From: Ahaetulla prasina
Taxonomy: Eukaryota > Chordata > Lepidosauria > Squamata > Colubridae
Assembly (NCBI RefSeq): GCF_028640845.1
Contig: NC_080546.1
Location: forward strand, 82,002,257-82,066,256
DNA: 64,000 bases
Direction: 5' to 3'
The position numbers and the translations under genes are program-made. The notes beneath the pieces were generated by a model that was given only the letters and a program-made list of their open reading frames with translations, had not been told where the DNA came from and searched no databases. How positions within the stretch are numbered: position 1 is the stretch's first letter; every line of letters starts with the position of its first letter. Shown piece by piece: positions 21,571 to 33,048 of the stretch.

Positions 21571-21798
21571 AGGGATAAAGAAGAAGAAGAAGAAGAAGAG
21601 GAAGAAGCGGAGGAGGAGGATAGGGAAGAGGAGGAGGAGGAGGATGGGAAGGAGGAGGAGGATGGGAAGGAGAAGGAGAAGGAGGAGGAGGAGGAGGAGG
21701 AGGAGGATGGGGAAGAGGAGGAGGAGGAGGAGGAGGAGGAGGAAGAAGAAGAAGAAGAAGAAGAAGAAGAAGAAGAAGAAGAAGAAGAAGAAGAAGAA
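21571..21798. repeat. GAA/GAG purine tract, about 228 bp
   Basis: Uninterrupted purines over most of its length, mixing GAA, GAG and GGA units, directly after the A tail of the SINE at 21,309. Gives artificial Glu, Lys, Ser, Phe or Leu homopolymer ORFs. Confidence 0.96.
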
Positions 21799-22257
21799 AG
21801 CAACCAAGAAAGTGAGAGAACGCAGAAGAGCAAAGCAATTGACGAGTTTATCCGGTAGCAAATTAAGCAGTTGAGGCTGTCGCTCTAATGCACATGGGAA
21901 AGAATTTGTTAAGAGAAAAATCCATCAGTTCTCTTTAGTCATCGGAATGCCGAAACGTGTGGGGTCTTAAATCCTCAATCTATTCTTAATCACTATTAAT
22001 CTAGGCTCATCTGCAAATCGAATCGCTAATTCCCTTCCATTGTCCAAGACACCTCTCCACGAAGTGGTTTACCTCAAGCAGCAAATCCCCAGCCGTAATG
22101 GCTGACGTGTTCAACCCATTGTCATTGGGATAGAGATTGGAAGGTGCCTAAGCTGTCACTTTCTATCTGCTTTATTCTCTGGGAGGGGGAAAAAAAGGGG
22201 GGTGCCAGACAACTGGAAATGTGGGACAAGCTGAAATGTCTAATAGTTGCACAACAA
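21799..22257. other. unassigned spacer
   Basis: No recognised repeat terminus or coding signal. Confidence 0.45.

Positions 22258-22342
<85 letters not shown>
22258..22342. repeat. AT dinucleotide microsatellite
   Basis: About 42 AT units that lead straight into a Penelope-like terminus at 22,343. Confidence 0.97.
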
Positions 22343-22345
<3 letters not shown>

Positions 22346-22703
22346 GGTCTTTGGTTATTCGGGTTTTCTCCCGCGTAAAATTGGAAGTGTCTTGGTGACG
22401 TTTCGACGAAGTTTCATTCGTCATCTTCAGGCTTCAGCTTCGTGCTTCTGGGAGCAATGTGTGACTGCAGCTGTTTCTTCCTTTTTAACTGCTAGTGGGG
22501 GTTTGAACTGATTGGGTGGGAGCTTGGCTGTGCTCTGATTGGATGGGGGGTTTTTGGTGCTCTGATTGGCTGGGGGTGTGTCCTGTTTGGGTGGGGGCTT
22601 GGTGGGGGCTTCGTCGAAACGTCGCCAAGACACTTCCAATTTTACGCGGGAGAAAACCCGAATAACCAAAGACCTACATACAAACACCCGCGAAAACCTC
22701 AGA
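22343..22703. mobile_element. Penelope-like terminal element (type 1), inverted pair
   Basis: GTAGGTCTTTGGTTATTCGG...GGAAGTGTCTTGGTGACG on the left is repeated inverted on the right (CGTCGCCAAGACACTTCCAA...CCAAAGACCTAC). The unit between carries repeated CTGATTGG text. The left arm holds a complete 34-nt hammerhead-like motif on the minus strand (22,397-22,430); the right arm holds its 3' half only. Assignment to Penelope-like elements is inferred from the CTGAAGATG...GAAACGTC signature. No RT or GIY-YIG ORF is present. Confidence 0.7.
22397..22430 (-). ncRNA. hammerhead-ribozyme-like motif, copy A
   Basis: Minus strand: CTGAAGA, T, arm GACGAA, loop TGAAAC, arm TTCGTC, GAAACGTC. All six arm pairs form. 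Activity is inferred, not shown. Confidence 0.5.
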
Positions 22704-22789
22704 ATATATATATATATTCATCCAATAGAAAGCTAGTATGTGACCCTTAAGAAATTGCCAGGAGCGGAAACTCAATTTAAAGACACATA

Positions 22790-22911
22790 TTCCTTTTCCT
22801 TGATGGCTATCGGACGTTTCATTACCAAACTAGGTAACATCATCAGTACTGCTAATGAAACGTCTGCAGAAAAACCACCAGGCTCAGAGAATACCACTGA
22901 AATAAAGGCTT
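22790..22911. mobile_element. Penelope-like terminal element (type 3)
   Basis: Inverted pair: GACGTTTCATTACC reversed at 22,813 and AATGAAACGTCTGCAGAAAA forward at 22,854. The forward arm continues with CCAGGCTCAGAGAATACCAC, similar to the arms at 44,975-45,087 and 45,981-46,062. Confidence 0.65.
22813..22846 (-). ncRNA. hammerhead-ribozyme-like motif, copy B (canonical CTGATGA)
   Basis: Minus strand: CTGATGA, T, arm GTTACC, loop TAGTTT, arm GGTAAT, GAAACGTC. Five Watson-Crick pairs and one G-T pair. CTGATGA is the canonical hammerhead box. Confidence 0.55.
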
Positions 22912-23636
22912 TGTAAGTGCCACCAAATTCACCATGGGGATGCTGCCATGGTTGTAAGCATGAAAAAAGGTCATAGGTCACTTTTTTTTCAGTGATGTTG
23001 TAACTTTGAACCGCCACTAAGTGAACTGTTGTAAGTTGAGGACTACCTGTATAAGTCTAACTGCTGTTGTTATTGCTGTGTTGGAAAGGCATACATTATC
23101 TTAAAAACAAAAAAAGACAAAGGCATTAGATTTTTAGGGATCCCTGCTCGTTTTTCGAACACAATGGATTAAGTAATAAATAACATAAAATGCTCAGTCA
23201 ATTGTTAGCAGCCTTGAATAAATCCAAGAATAATAGGAACATAATGCAGCGGATATTAGAAAAATTGCGCTATACACAGAGGCCTTAATAGATTCAGTAT
23301 ATTGTATAAAAAAAGAACAAATCAATGTATAATTTCTTTCCTATTACAGGAAGCGTAAAGGAAGACAATATTCCCTGCCAGAATCTTATAATGAATTTTT
23401 GAAAAAGAAGTTCTGAGCATAAATATTGTCCTACTTTTTAGAGGAATAATTGCTTTTCAGTATTTTGTGGAGAAAAGAGACAAACCAATATTAATAAAGC
23501 AGTTGCTGTGCAATTTAGTTGTGCCGAGTAACCGCATACCCTGACAAACATTCTGGATTTGTTTAGGCAATGCTCCTGTTTAATGGTGTTGCTCTTTAGT
23601 TCCCTGGACTACCCTGGAATACTGGTCAAAGCTGGC
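22912..23636. other. MITE 3' fragment then unassigned AT-rich DNA
   Basis: 22,912-23,056 matches the end of the CAGGTAGTC-type element (GTTGTAAGTTGAGGACTACC). 23,057-23,636 has nothing recognised. Confidence 0.6.
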
Positions 23637-23699
23637 ATGGATGGATGGATGGATGGATGGATGGATGGATGGATGGATGGATGGATGGATGGATGGATG

Positions 23700-23733
<34 letters not shown>

Positions 23734-23767
23734 TAGATAGATAGACAGACAGACATATAGATATGAT

Positions 23768-23798
<31 letters not shown>

Positions 23799-23933
23799 CG
23801 ATAGATAGATAGATAGATAGATAGATATGATGATGATAATAGATAGGTAGATAGATAGATAGATAGATATGATATGATGCTAGATAGACAGACAGACAGA
23901 CAGACAGATAGATAGACAGACAGATATGATATA

Positions 23934-23980
<47 letters not shown>

Positions 23981-24033
23981 TGATGATAGATAAATATTAT
24001 GATAGATAGATAGATAGATAGATATGATATGAT

Positions 24034-24067
<34 letters not shown>

Positions 24068-24097
24068 TATGATGATAGACAGACAGACAGACATGAT

Positions 24098-24129
<32 letters not shown>

Positions 24130-24265
24130 TGATGATAGATAGATATGATGATAGATAGATAGATAGATAGATAGATATGATCATAGACAGACAGACAGAC
24201 AGACAGACATGATGATAGACAGACAGATATGATGATAGACAGACAGACAGACAGACAGACATGAT

Positions 24266-24297
<32 letters not shown>

Positions 24298-24317
24298 TGA
24301 TGATAGATAGATATGAT

Positions 24318-24373
<56 letters not shown>

Positions 24374-24378
24374 TGATC

Positions 24379-24409
<31 letters not shown>

Positions 24410-24492
24410 TGATGATAGACAGACAGATATGATGATAGACAGACAGACAGACATGATGATAGATAGATATGATGATAGATAGATAGATAGAT

Positions 24493-24539
<47 letters not shown>

Positions 24540-24543
24540 GAGA
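23637..24543. repeat. Bkm-like GATA/GACA satellite block
   Basis: Begins with about 16 GGAT units, then roughly 840 bp of GATA and GACA blocks with repeated ATATGATGATAGA spacers forming a loose higher-order pattern. GATA/GACA is the defining content of Bkm satellite, first isolated from snakes. Long ORFs of Tyr-Leu-Ser-Ile type across it are artefacts. Confidence 0.95.
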
Positions 24544-25260
24544 GAGATTTCCACCAATTCATTGTTCTCACTGTCAGGAAATTTCTCCTTATTTCTGGAT
24601 TGGATCTCTCCTTGATGAGCTTCTATCTGTTGCTTCTTATCTTGCTCTTAGGTGCTTTGAGGAATAGCTTGCCTCACTTCTTTGTGACAGGCTCTGAAAT
24701 ATTTGAAGACTGCTATTGTATCACCCCTAGTCCTTCTCTTTGTTAAACTAAACATTACCTAGTTCCTGCAACTTTTCATCACATCTTTTAGCTTCCAGAC
24801 CCCTAATCAGTGGTGGGATTCGGGCGAACTGGTAGTTAAATTGCTGGCTGGCCCCACCCCACCCCTCCCTGCCCCGCCCCTTCCAGGAGTCCCCAAGTGC
24901 CTCATTTTGGCTTCCAGGTAAATGCACGGAGGCCTACTAGTCCCAAAATGGGGCGTGAGTGGGTGCAGTGCCCTCTCCCCCGTGGCCCATTTTTGCTCCC
25001 AGGAGGCTTCAGGGAGGCCTACTAGGCCCAAAACGGGGTGCGGGGGGCCGTGTGTCCCCCCATGGCCCATTTTTGCTCCCAGGGGTTTGCAGGAGTCCGA
25101 GTGCTGCCTGTCACACACCCCGGCCACGCCCACCATGGCCACACCCACCCAGCCGGTCATTAGGGCAGAGAACCGGTTGTTAAATTACTCGAATCCCACC
25201 ACTGCCCCTAATCATCTTTGTTGCTTTTCTCTGCACTTCTTTCTAGCATTTGTTTCTGCC
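24544..25260 (-). mobile_element. CR1 LINE fragment split by a hAT
   Basis: 24,544-24,807 and 25,213-25,260 are reversed CR1 ORF2 C-terminal text (CTCACTGTCAGGAAATTTCT; TTGCTTTTCTCTGCACTT). Removing the hAT and one copy of CCCCTAAT rejoins the CR1 sequence. Confidence 0.88.
24808..25204. mobile_element. hAT-type MITE (CAGTGGTGGGATTC family), 397 bp
   Basis: Inverted ends CAGTGGTGGGATTC and GAATCCCACCACTG with perfect 8-bp duplication CCCCTAAT (24,800-24,807 and 25,205-25,212). Internally it repeats GGCCCATTTTTGCTCCCAGG. Non-coding. Confidence 0.95.
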
Positions 25261-26215
25261 ACCCTGGTTGTGGGTATCTAATTCTGTACAAGTCCATTTT
25301 AATCATCTACGCTACAAGCTCTATATAAATAGGCACATATAATTTCATTTGATTATCCCTGACAAAATTGATGGCAATTAATTGTGCATTGGTGGGTCCT
25401 GCCCTGATTTTCTTCAAGGGTTCTGAAATTATGTCTGCCCGGAGCTATGGCAATACTTAATTATCATTTTTCTTGTTTCATATATATATATATCGTGCAT
25501 GTTGTCGTTTCAGTTGTAAAAACAAGCTGAAGTGAAAAAAAAAATGCTAACTTTGGAACCTAGCTTTGTACCGGTTAATGTTTTAATCACCAGTTGCAAA
25601 CACGTAATCTCTTTTGTTTGATATCACACTCCTTAACATGTTTCTCTTTCTAGAACAAAAGCTCATCCTTTGTGCTAAAAAAACAAAAGAGGCTTAAAAT
25701 AACAGGTGATAATTATGATTACTATTTTAATACTTTTGTTCCAAGAGAAGGAAAATTCATTCCCCTCGTGTAAGATATTTCAACACCATTTCAGAAGTGC
25801 GGTACAACTTGCAAATTAGATCCAACGTCTGACAGAGATTTATGCACCCTTATCTGGAGCAACTCCACTGAGATTGCTTCCTTTCCACGCTACTTCAGGT
25901 GTTTCTACTCGGGCTTTATAAACTGCTGGACACATATGGTGATAACAGATCCTCTCATGGGCTTCGAGGTTGAAACATTAGAGATTCAGCCTCTTATGCC
26001 TTTGATCGATGTCGCCATGTTTATCCTATCAGAAAGTTGCACCCCATCTCCTCCAGGTCTCAAACTGAACATCGCAAGCACCACAAAACAGCTACTAAGC
26101 TTCTCAAAACATGGAAACTGTCAGTAAACAGGGGACTATTTCAGGATCTGTGGTATATCTGTAACCCACACGAGGCCATCTGGTGTATTCAACCTGCTAG
26201 TTGCAGCAGTGAAGG
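25261..26215. other. unassigned spacer
   Basis: About 950 bp without recognised repeats except a short TA run near 25,480. No supported ORF. Confidence 0.5.
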
Positions 26216-26464
26216 CAGAGGTGGGTTTCAGCAGGTTCTGACCAGTTCTGCAGCGGAAATTTTGAGTAGTTCGGAGAACTGGTAGTAAAAAGTCTGACTG
26301 GCCCCGCCCCATCTATTCTCTACCTCTCAAGTCCCAGCTGATCGGGAGGAAATGAAGATTTTACAGTATCCTTCCCCTGGAGATTTTACAGTATCTTTCC
26401 CCTGCCGCGGCCACCAAGCCGCGCCCACAGAACCGGTAGTAGAATTTTTTGAAACCCATCACTC
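26216..26464. mobile_element. hAT-type MITE (CAGAGGTGGGTTTC family)
   Basis: Starts CAGAGGTGGGTTTCAGCAGG and ends GAAACCCATCACTC. Contains GGAGAACTGGTAGTAAAAAG and GAACCGGTAGTAGAATTTTT typical of this family. The 8-bp flanks match only partly. Confidence 0.75.
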
Positions 26465-26599
26465 AGTGCTGTTAATCGTTGATTATCTCCTTTGGCCCTA
26501 TCACATTCCAAATGTCTTTCTTTTATCAGGATAATATGAATGGGATTATGGTGGTGTAGACAGTTAGCGCCCACCCCTCTCCTAGAAAAATCAAATATT

Positions 26600-27060
26600 C
26601 TAGGAAATATTAAAAAGGCAGAATATTATATTTCCCTGGATGAGAAATGGAGAAACATGTTTTTTAAGGCAGGAAGCAGACTCACTCTTAATAGCCCCCA
26701 CCCTCCTCAATAGCCCACAACAGAAGTCCCACACTTAAGAGATAGGTAGGTCTATTCATAAGCAAGTGCCCTCACCCAAGATCCAACAAAGGTAGGATTA
26801 GCCCTCTACCCATCTAGCAACAGAACTCACCACATGGCACCTGGGGAGATTACATCATCCAGCAAGGCTCAACCAAGCCAGGGACTCAAAAGAACAACCT
26901 ACAAAGTTACCCCTGCATGACCCCATGGGAGTCTGACAACCAATCAGAATACAAGCTCAAATTCAAAGCCCAACAGAGGGTATAAAACCCAGACAGTCTC
27001 AGCATCTCTGCCCTTCTTTCTTGGCCCAAGATCTTCAAACCAAGTGGTCCTGTCCACCAT
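26600..27060 (+). mobile_element. older LTR family B, probable solo LTR
   Basis: Shares CTCA(C)CCAAGATCCAA, CCCCTGCATGACCCCATGGG and AAAGCCCAACAGAGG..TATAAAACCC with 38,985-40,108. The TATAAAACCC box near 26,981 fits an LTR promoter. Ends not defined, so class is unsure. Confidence 0.55.
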
Positions 27061-27061
27061 T

Positions 27062-27180
27062 AAAAATCTTTTTATTATTTATTTTTATTTTGTCACAACA
27101 TTCTATACAAGCACATACAGTGAAAGGAAACAATAGGACAGGAACGGTAGGCACTTTTGTGCACTTATGCACACCCCTTA
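27062..27180 (-). mobile_element. LINE B 3' end fragment
   Basis: Reversed tail TTTATTTTTATTTTGTCACA followed by GGAAACAATAGGACAGGAAC and TGTGCACTTATGCACACCCC, as at 35,402, 40,557 and 45,088. Confidence 0.82.
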
Positions 27181-28399
27181 TCTTCTTCCCAAGCAACTTC
27201 CATGAATCCAGTGTCTTTCCCCCCACTTGGAACTGAACCCAGATGGACATTTCTTTCAACAGTGGTTATGTGGAAAAGTAACTATAGGTTAAAAAATGGG
27301 CCATTTCAAGGATTATTTCCCTGTTTCCCTTATTCAAATAGTCCTATTTCAATTCCAGTTTAGGAGCTTTGTATTTTTTCAAAATTTTAGATTATGCAGG
27401 AGAGTTCAGAATATTCCTTTTTTTTTTTTTGGTCTTTTTTATGTGATTCTGACATGCAAGGTTGCCTTTCTCCTCAAGACAATTCATTTCCACAATCTGG
27501 AATCCTTCTCTGCGAGGGGCCGAGTTGGAATATCTGGTCACGGATTGTATCTTCCAGAGTTGATATCCTTTCAATGAAGCAGCCATTTTGTCTCTCTGTT
27601 CCCCTACATGGTCTTGAATAGTCTAAGAAGTTTCTTCATGAGTGGTAAGAAACTCATATTTTTGATCTCCTAATTGTGGAAAATGACAAAGTGCAACTAT
27701 TGTAGTTTTGTGACTTCCCTCCCCCCATTCAAGAATTTACTCTTCCGGGCTGTTCTAATTAGGCTTTTCATTATCATTAGTGCAACTAGAATGCTTGGTA
27801 TCAGTTGTTCAAGAGAAAAAGAGAGAGAGAGAGAGAGAACTAAGCTCAAGGGAATTATAAAGAGATACTTCATTATCACTCTCTCTCTCTCTTGGATGGC
27901 AGAAGAGAAATAATTAGGAGAAGTTTAACACTTCTCTGTCAAAAAGGTTCTTGGAGAAAGTGACATCTAAAGATTAAGATAGTAGATGATTCTTAACTTT
28001 TGAAGGATGCTAACTTGATGCTTGTTCATTCGGTGTGACCCGACAGCAAACAACAGATTCTCAACACTTAAGGGAACATCATACAAGATGGATCCAAAGC
28101 CTGCCTCGTTAGCTCTTAACGAAGGCATCAAACATTTGACCTAAGACAAAAATCCAATATCTAGCATTTAAGATTCACAAGTGTTGTCAGAAAAGAAAGA
28201 GAATGAAATGCAAAAATCCTTCGTGCCCTCATGGGTGCCCATCGACATAAGTGCATTTGAAATGAAATCCTACCTTCCTATATTGTGTGGGGTGATGAAT
28301 GAGAATGAAAATTCTTAGAGCATAATAAGCATATGAATAATATAATAATTAATTAATAATAAGCATCTTAATTATAATGTATTATTTAAGTATAATTAA
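27181..28399. other. unassigned spacer with GA and CT runs
   Basis: A GAGA run (27,820-27,838) and a CTCT run (27,878-27,893) are complementary. Otherwise nothing recognised in 1.2 kb. Confidence 0.5.
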
Positions 28400-28740
28400 A
28401 CTACTATTAATCTTCTCATAGTTCCCATCACCAATCTCTTTCCACTTATGACTGTATGACTGTAACTTGTTGCTGGCAATCCTTATGATTTATATTGATA
28501 TACTGACCATCACTTGTGTTGTAAATGTTGTACCTTGATGAATGTATCTTTTCTTTTATGTACACTGAGAGCATATGCACCAAGACAAATTCCTTGTGTG
28601 TCCAATCACACTTGGCCAATAAAATTCTATTCTATTCTATTCTATTCTATTCTATTCTATTCTATTCTATTCTATTCTATTCTATTCTATTCTATTCTAT
28701 TCTAGTCTAGTCTAGTCTAGTCTAGTCTAGTCTAGTCTAA
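28400..28740 (+). mobile_element. Rex1/L3-type LINE 3' end with ATTCT array
   Basis: 28,400-28,623 is LINE 3' end ending CACACTTGGCCAATAAAATT; 28,624-28,740 continues as about 16 ATTCT units then 7 AGTCT units. This is the reverse complement of the left end of the LINE at 61,271, where only two units remain. Confidence 0.93.
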
Positions 28741-29183
28741 AGAAAATGAGAGGGGAAAAATGTAAATAATAGAGGAATACCCATACGAAGCTGATGTAAA
28801 GGAGTACATGTTTTATGTTAGTGTTTGTTATGTCTTGCTTTTGTTTTTAAAAAATAAAAAAAGTATTTTAAATATTAATTTCAGAATAAATATTAATTTC
28901 AGAATGGGATGGAATAGAACATTTTTTATTAGATATGTGCAAATAATTATTAATTTTAAGAGGGAGAAGGAAATATACTATACAAAATACAACGGGGGGT
29001 GAAATTTGAAGTACGTTTAAGGATGTGCCTGACTGATAACCTGTTCACAATGATTTTTTTTTATTCTTATGTTTATAAAAAATAAAAAAAACTTTTTGCA
29101 AAAAAAAAATATATTTATACAATCCCCAAAAAAAAAGAAAGAAAGAAAAATTCATAGAGAACCCCAAAAACTTTGATTTGGAG
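28741..29183. other. unassigned AT-rich spacer
   Basis: A- and T-rich, with several A runs. Nothing recognised. Confidence 0.5.
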
Positions 29184-29513
29184 CAGAGGTGTGTGAAGAG
29201 GTGTAGCAACAGGTTCGCCCAGCACCGGAAATGTGCGTGCTCGCCTCTGCGCATGCGTACGACGTCAAACAACATGGCAATTGGCTCACTCGCACCGTCC
29301 ACACGGGCATGCAACATCAAACAACATAGCAATTCGCTTGCGTGTACCGTCTGCACATGTGTGCAATGTCAAACAACACAACAATTCGCTCGTGCGCACC
29401 ATCCATCCATGCATGCAGCGTCAAAAACACAGTGATATAGAACATGATTGCCCACCTGCAGGTCGCCACTACCGGTTCATCAGAACCGGTCCGAACCAGC
29501 AGAATACCACCTG
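29184..29513. mobile_element. hAT-type MITE with internal 52-bp repeat
   Basis: Starts CAGAGGTGTGTGAAG and ends GAATACCACCTG, with GAACCGGTCCGAACCAGC near the right end. TCAAACAACA recurs at 29,265, 29,317 and 29,369 (TCAAAAACAC at 29,421), a 52-bp period. Confidence 0.65.
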
Positions 29514-29627
29514 GGGAGGGGAGCATAATAAAATCAACTGCATTTCTATTTCTGTTTTGTGGAAAGTGGGTATGGCAGTAATTAGTCTTCAATGAAAACT
29601 GCCAGCGAATTAAACAGTCTCTGCAAA

Positions 29628-30246
29628 ATTAAAAAAAGATGTTGATACTCTGGAAAGAAGGCAGAGAAGAGGAGCAAAGATGATTCAGCCGCTGAAGACT
29701 AAGGCATATGAAGAACGGTTGTCGGAATTGGGTATGTCTAGTTTATTGGAAAGTAGGACATGAGAGCAGTCTTCCAATAGCTCAGGGGCTGTCTGTCACA
29801 AAGATGAGGGCAGCAAAATATTTTCCAAAGCACCAGAAGGCAAAGCAAGAATCAATGGATGGAAACCAATCAAGCAGAGAAAGAACTTAGAACTAAGGAA
29901 AAATTTCCTAATGGTGAGAACAATCAGCCAGATTGTGGAATGCCTTACTTTCAGGCATTGTGAGAGTCAATGCTAGAGTCTTTCAAGAGGAGCCTGGACA
30001 GCCACTGAAATGATATAGTGCCCAAACTTGGCCCCTTGAAGAGTGGTGGACTTCAACTCCCAGAATTCTCCAGCCAGCATGAGCTATAAATATGAGCAAG
30101 TTGCTGGCTGGGGAATTCTGGGAGTTGAAGTCCACCACTCTTCAAGGGGTCAAGTTTGGACATCCCTGATATAGACTCTCCCGCTTGTGCAGGGAGTTGG
30201 ACTAGATGACCTCCAAAGTCCCTTCTAACTCTGTTATTCTATGTTT
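29628..30246 (+). mobile_element. CR1 LINE 3' fragment split by a MITE
   Basis: 29,628-30,018 is ORF2 C-terminus with stops. 30,175-30,246 is the CR1 3' end GGAGTTGGACTAGATGACCT ending TTATTCTATG. The fold-back MITE sits between with perfect TGATATAG repeats. Confidence 0.87.
30019..30166. mobile_element. fold-back MITE, 148 bp
   Basis: Near-perfect inverted repeat: arm AGAGTGGTGGACTTCAACTC and its complement GAGTTGAAGTCCACCACTCT around a TATAAATATGAG centre. Perfect 8-bp duplication TGATATAG (30,011-30,018 and 30,167-30,174) implies hAT-type transposition. Confidence 0.9.
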
Positions 30247-30539
30247 TAAATGCTAAAATCCCTTAACTATTGTGAGGAGCGTGTGTCTCACCTGGGGGGT
30301 GAAAAAAAATACAATGTAAATAAAAATACATTCTGAGTTTCTGTCAGATGGGATCAAAGGAGTTCTGCCTTTTTTTAATAAGTGACACTGAATGCATCTT
30401 TCTTATCACGTCTAGATTTGCCACCTTCATCAAACTAGATGAGTTATTCTCTGACAAATTAGATAAAATGAAGGGCAACAGATTTTGAACGTTCCTGCAG
30501 CTCTGTATGTTATTCGCACAGAATTTGAACCCTGTACAG
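30247..30539. other. unassigned spacer
   Basis: Nothing recognised. Confidence 0.4.
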
Positions 30540-30694
30540 CAGGGGTGTCGAAACTTCGGCCCTTGAAGAGTGGTGGACTTCAACTCCCAGAATTCCCCAG
30601 CCAGCATGAGCTATAAATATGACCAAGTTGCTGGCTGGGGAATTCTGGGAGTTGAAGTCCATCATTCTTCAAGACCCACGTTTGGACACCCCTG
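30540..30694. mobile_element. fold-back MITE, 155 bp
   Basis: Same family as 30,019, more complete ends CAGGGGTGTC and GGACACCCCTG. Flanks CTGTACAG and CTGTGCAG form an 8-bp duplication with one mismatch. Confidence 0.9.
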
Positions 30695-31350
30695 CTGTGC
30701 AGGGTTCAAGAATGCCCAGATAGAATTCTGCATGAGGACACTTGCATGTAAATAGGAGATGTGCAGATTTCAAATTAAAATACCAAGGACTGGGAATATA
30801 AAGAGGTCACAAGATTCTGCCTAATAGCTTCTTAACCCTTTTCAGGGTCATAGTTTTTCTTTTAAAAAAACAAACTATAATCAAATGATATTTTTTTTAA
30901 AAAAATCAAACTATCTTGTGTCAAGCTATTTAATTCCAAAATAACAGCATTACAAAAAAGATGTAAAATAGATGCTTCTGTGAACAGAATATTTCATTCA
31001 AAGTAGATCTCTAGAACGAGGACGTATATTTCTTCTGTTGTATTATTTTTGGAGAAATATATCTGATTCCCTGAATCCTGTCCAAAATGGATTTTGGACT
31101 TTTGAAAGACTTCTCAGCTTGGGTGCAAGGAAATGAGTAAATCTTCCCTCCGCAATATAAGGACTAGGTTTCGGTATTGAACCTTTATTGTGGCATCAAA
31201 CATATGCTGAATTTCCTGATGTTATTAAATTGATGGTAAGTGGCCCGGCTAAGAAAATTTAAGTAGCTGTAATTATCTGTATTAATTGGATTCATTGTGT
31301 ACTTGCTGAAAAACAGGAGAAAGAACAGAAAACATATAGTATAAAATAAC
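30695..31350. other. unassigned AT-rich spacer
   Basis: No recognised feature in about 650 bp. Confidence 0.5.
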
Positions 31351-31815
31351 AACAACAACAACAACAACAACAATAATAATAATAATAATAATATCAGAGT
31401 TGGAAGGGACCTTGGAGGTCTTCTAGTCCAATCCCCTGCCCAGGCAGGAAACCCTACACCATTTCAGACAAATGGTTATCCAACATTTTCTTAAAAACTC
31501 CCAGTGTTGGAGCATTCACAACTTCTGCAAGCAAGTTGTTCCACTGATTAATTGTTCTAACCGTCAGGAAATTTCTCCTTAGTTCTAAGTTGCATCTCTC
31601 CTTGATTAGTTTCCACCCATTGCTTCTTGTTCTACCCTCAGGTGCTTTGGAGAATAGCTTGACTCCCTCTTCTTTGTGGCAACCCCTGAGATATTGGAAC
31701 ACTGCTATCATGTCTCCCCTAGTCCTTCTTTTCATTAAACTAGGCATACCCAGTTCTTGCAACCATTCTTCATATGTTTTAGCCTCCAGTCCCCTAATCA
31801 TCTTTGTTGCTCTTA
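31351..31815 (-). mobile_element. CR1 LINE 3' fragment
   Basis: Begins with AAC and AAT trinucleotide runs (reversed tail), then GAGTTGGAAGGGACCTTGGA and the ORF2 C-terminus open from about 31,810 down to 31,457 ([16 protein letters not shown]). 5'-truncated at CAACAAAGATGA. Confidence 0.9.
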
Positions 31816-31854
31816 ATGAATGGTACACAATTGCTATAACATATATGATCATAA

Positions 31855-32195
31855 GGGACATGGTGGTGCAGTGGCTAAGATGCTGAGCTTGTGGATCGAA
31901 AGGTCGGCAGTTCAGCGGTTCGAATCCCTAGTGCCCCATAAAGGGGTGGGCTCCCATTACTTGTCCCAGCTTCTGCCAACCTAGCGGTTTGAAAGCATGT
32001 AAAAAAAAATGCAAGTAGAAAAATAGGTACCACTTTTAGTGGGAAGGTAACAGTGTTCCGTGCGCCTTTGGCGCTTAGTCATGCCAGCCACATGACCATG
32101 GAGACGTCTTCGGACAGCGCTGGCTCTTTGGCTTTGAAACGGATATGAGCACCGCCCCTACAGCATATGTGCGAGGGGAACATTTACCTTTACCT
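31855..32195 (+). mobile_element. Sauria SINE, full length
   Basis: tRNA-like head GGTGGTGCAGTGGCTAAGAT with B box GGTTCGAATCC, body GGTACCACTTTTAGTGGGAA and CATGACCATGGAGACGTCTT, and BovB-like end GGGGAACATTTACCTTTACC. A perfect 13-bp duplication TATATGATCATAA flanks it (31,842-31,854 and 32,196-32,208), the mark of LINE-driven insertion. Confidence 0.95.
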
Positions 32196-32208
32196 TATAT
32201 GATCATAA

Positions 32209-33048
32209 CCTCTAAAACATGTGTCCATAGCAAGCAAATGGAAATCTGATGGGAACAGATAATGCCTATGCAAACTTATAGGTCAACAGGTTGTAATTTT
32301 GATCTTCTGTAATGATGGAATTATGCATACCATGACCTCCTGCTGGAATCTTCCCCCTTTAGAAGATCCTGTATCTCTTTTTTTGAAAACTGTATGGCTA
32401 CCTCTTTCCAGAAAATAGTTTCCCCTGATGAATACATATGGGAATGATGATATTTCCTAGCCCCATCACTGACTTCTCTAATAATAATACAAATAAACAG
32501 ATTATTGTTTGAGAGAGACACAATGCCACTCTAATGTAGGTTCTCCAAACTATTTATTTATTTTTATTTATTTATTTTATTTATTTGTCAATCATATATA
32601 AGATAACTATGCAAGACATTAGTAAGTTTGCCAACAGTTTCCTAATACTGTATCTGAATTGTTCCAAAATCTCCCCACTTCCTAAACAATGTTATATTCG
32701 CCAGCAGGCATCAAAACGAGAGGGGCCATATCAAACTGTTAATACAGAAGATCCAAACCTGTCACAATTTTATATGGCGGTTGGAGAAAGATGATTGAGT
32801 TGCCTCATGGGGATCTTGTCATGATTAGTGATGTGAAGTCATTTAAAAGACTAGACACCTTAGGAAGAACCTGGAATGTGCATAAAAATATGCACAGATA
32901 ATGACTGTTAATTCCATTTCTCTGAAAACACCCATGGGGGCCTCTTTTTCAGGCATGAATTGCAGGTTTTCTTCACACAAATCCTATATATTCTTTTAAA
33001 ATCCAAGAAAAACTCCAAACTCCAAAATGATTGTGCTGGTAGATGGGT
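32209..33048. other. spacer with LINE-tail-like TTTA run
   Basis: 32,548-32,600 is a TTTATTTATT run followed by GTCAATCATATATAAG, resembling the reversed 3' end of a LINE B relative (compare 49,023). The rest is unassigned. Confidence 0.45.

Noticed and set aside
21413..21861. Homopolymeric Phe/Leu/Ser ORFs on the minus strand
   Set aside because: GAA/GAG tract artefacts.
23609..24571. 229-codon minus-strand ORF of Ser/Leu/Tyr/Ile repeats
   Set aside because: Pure GATA/GACA repeat translation.
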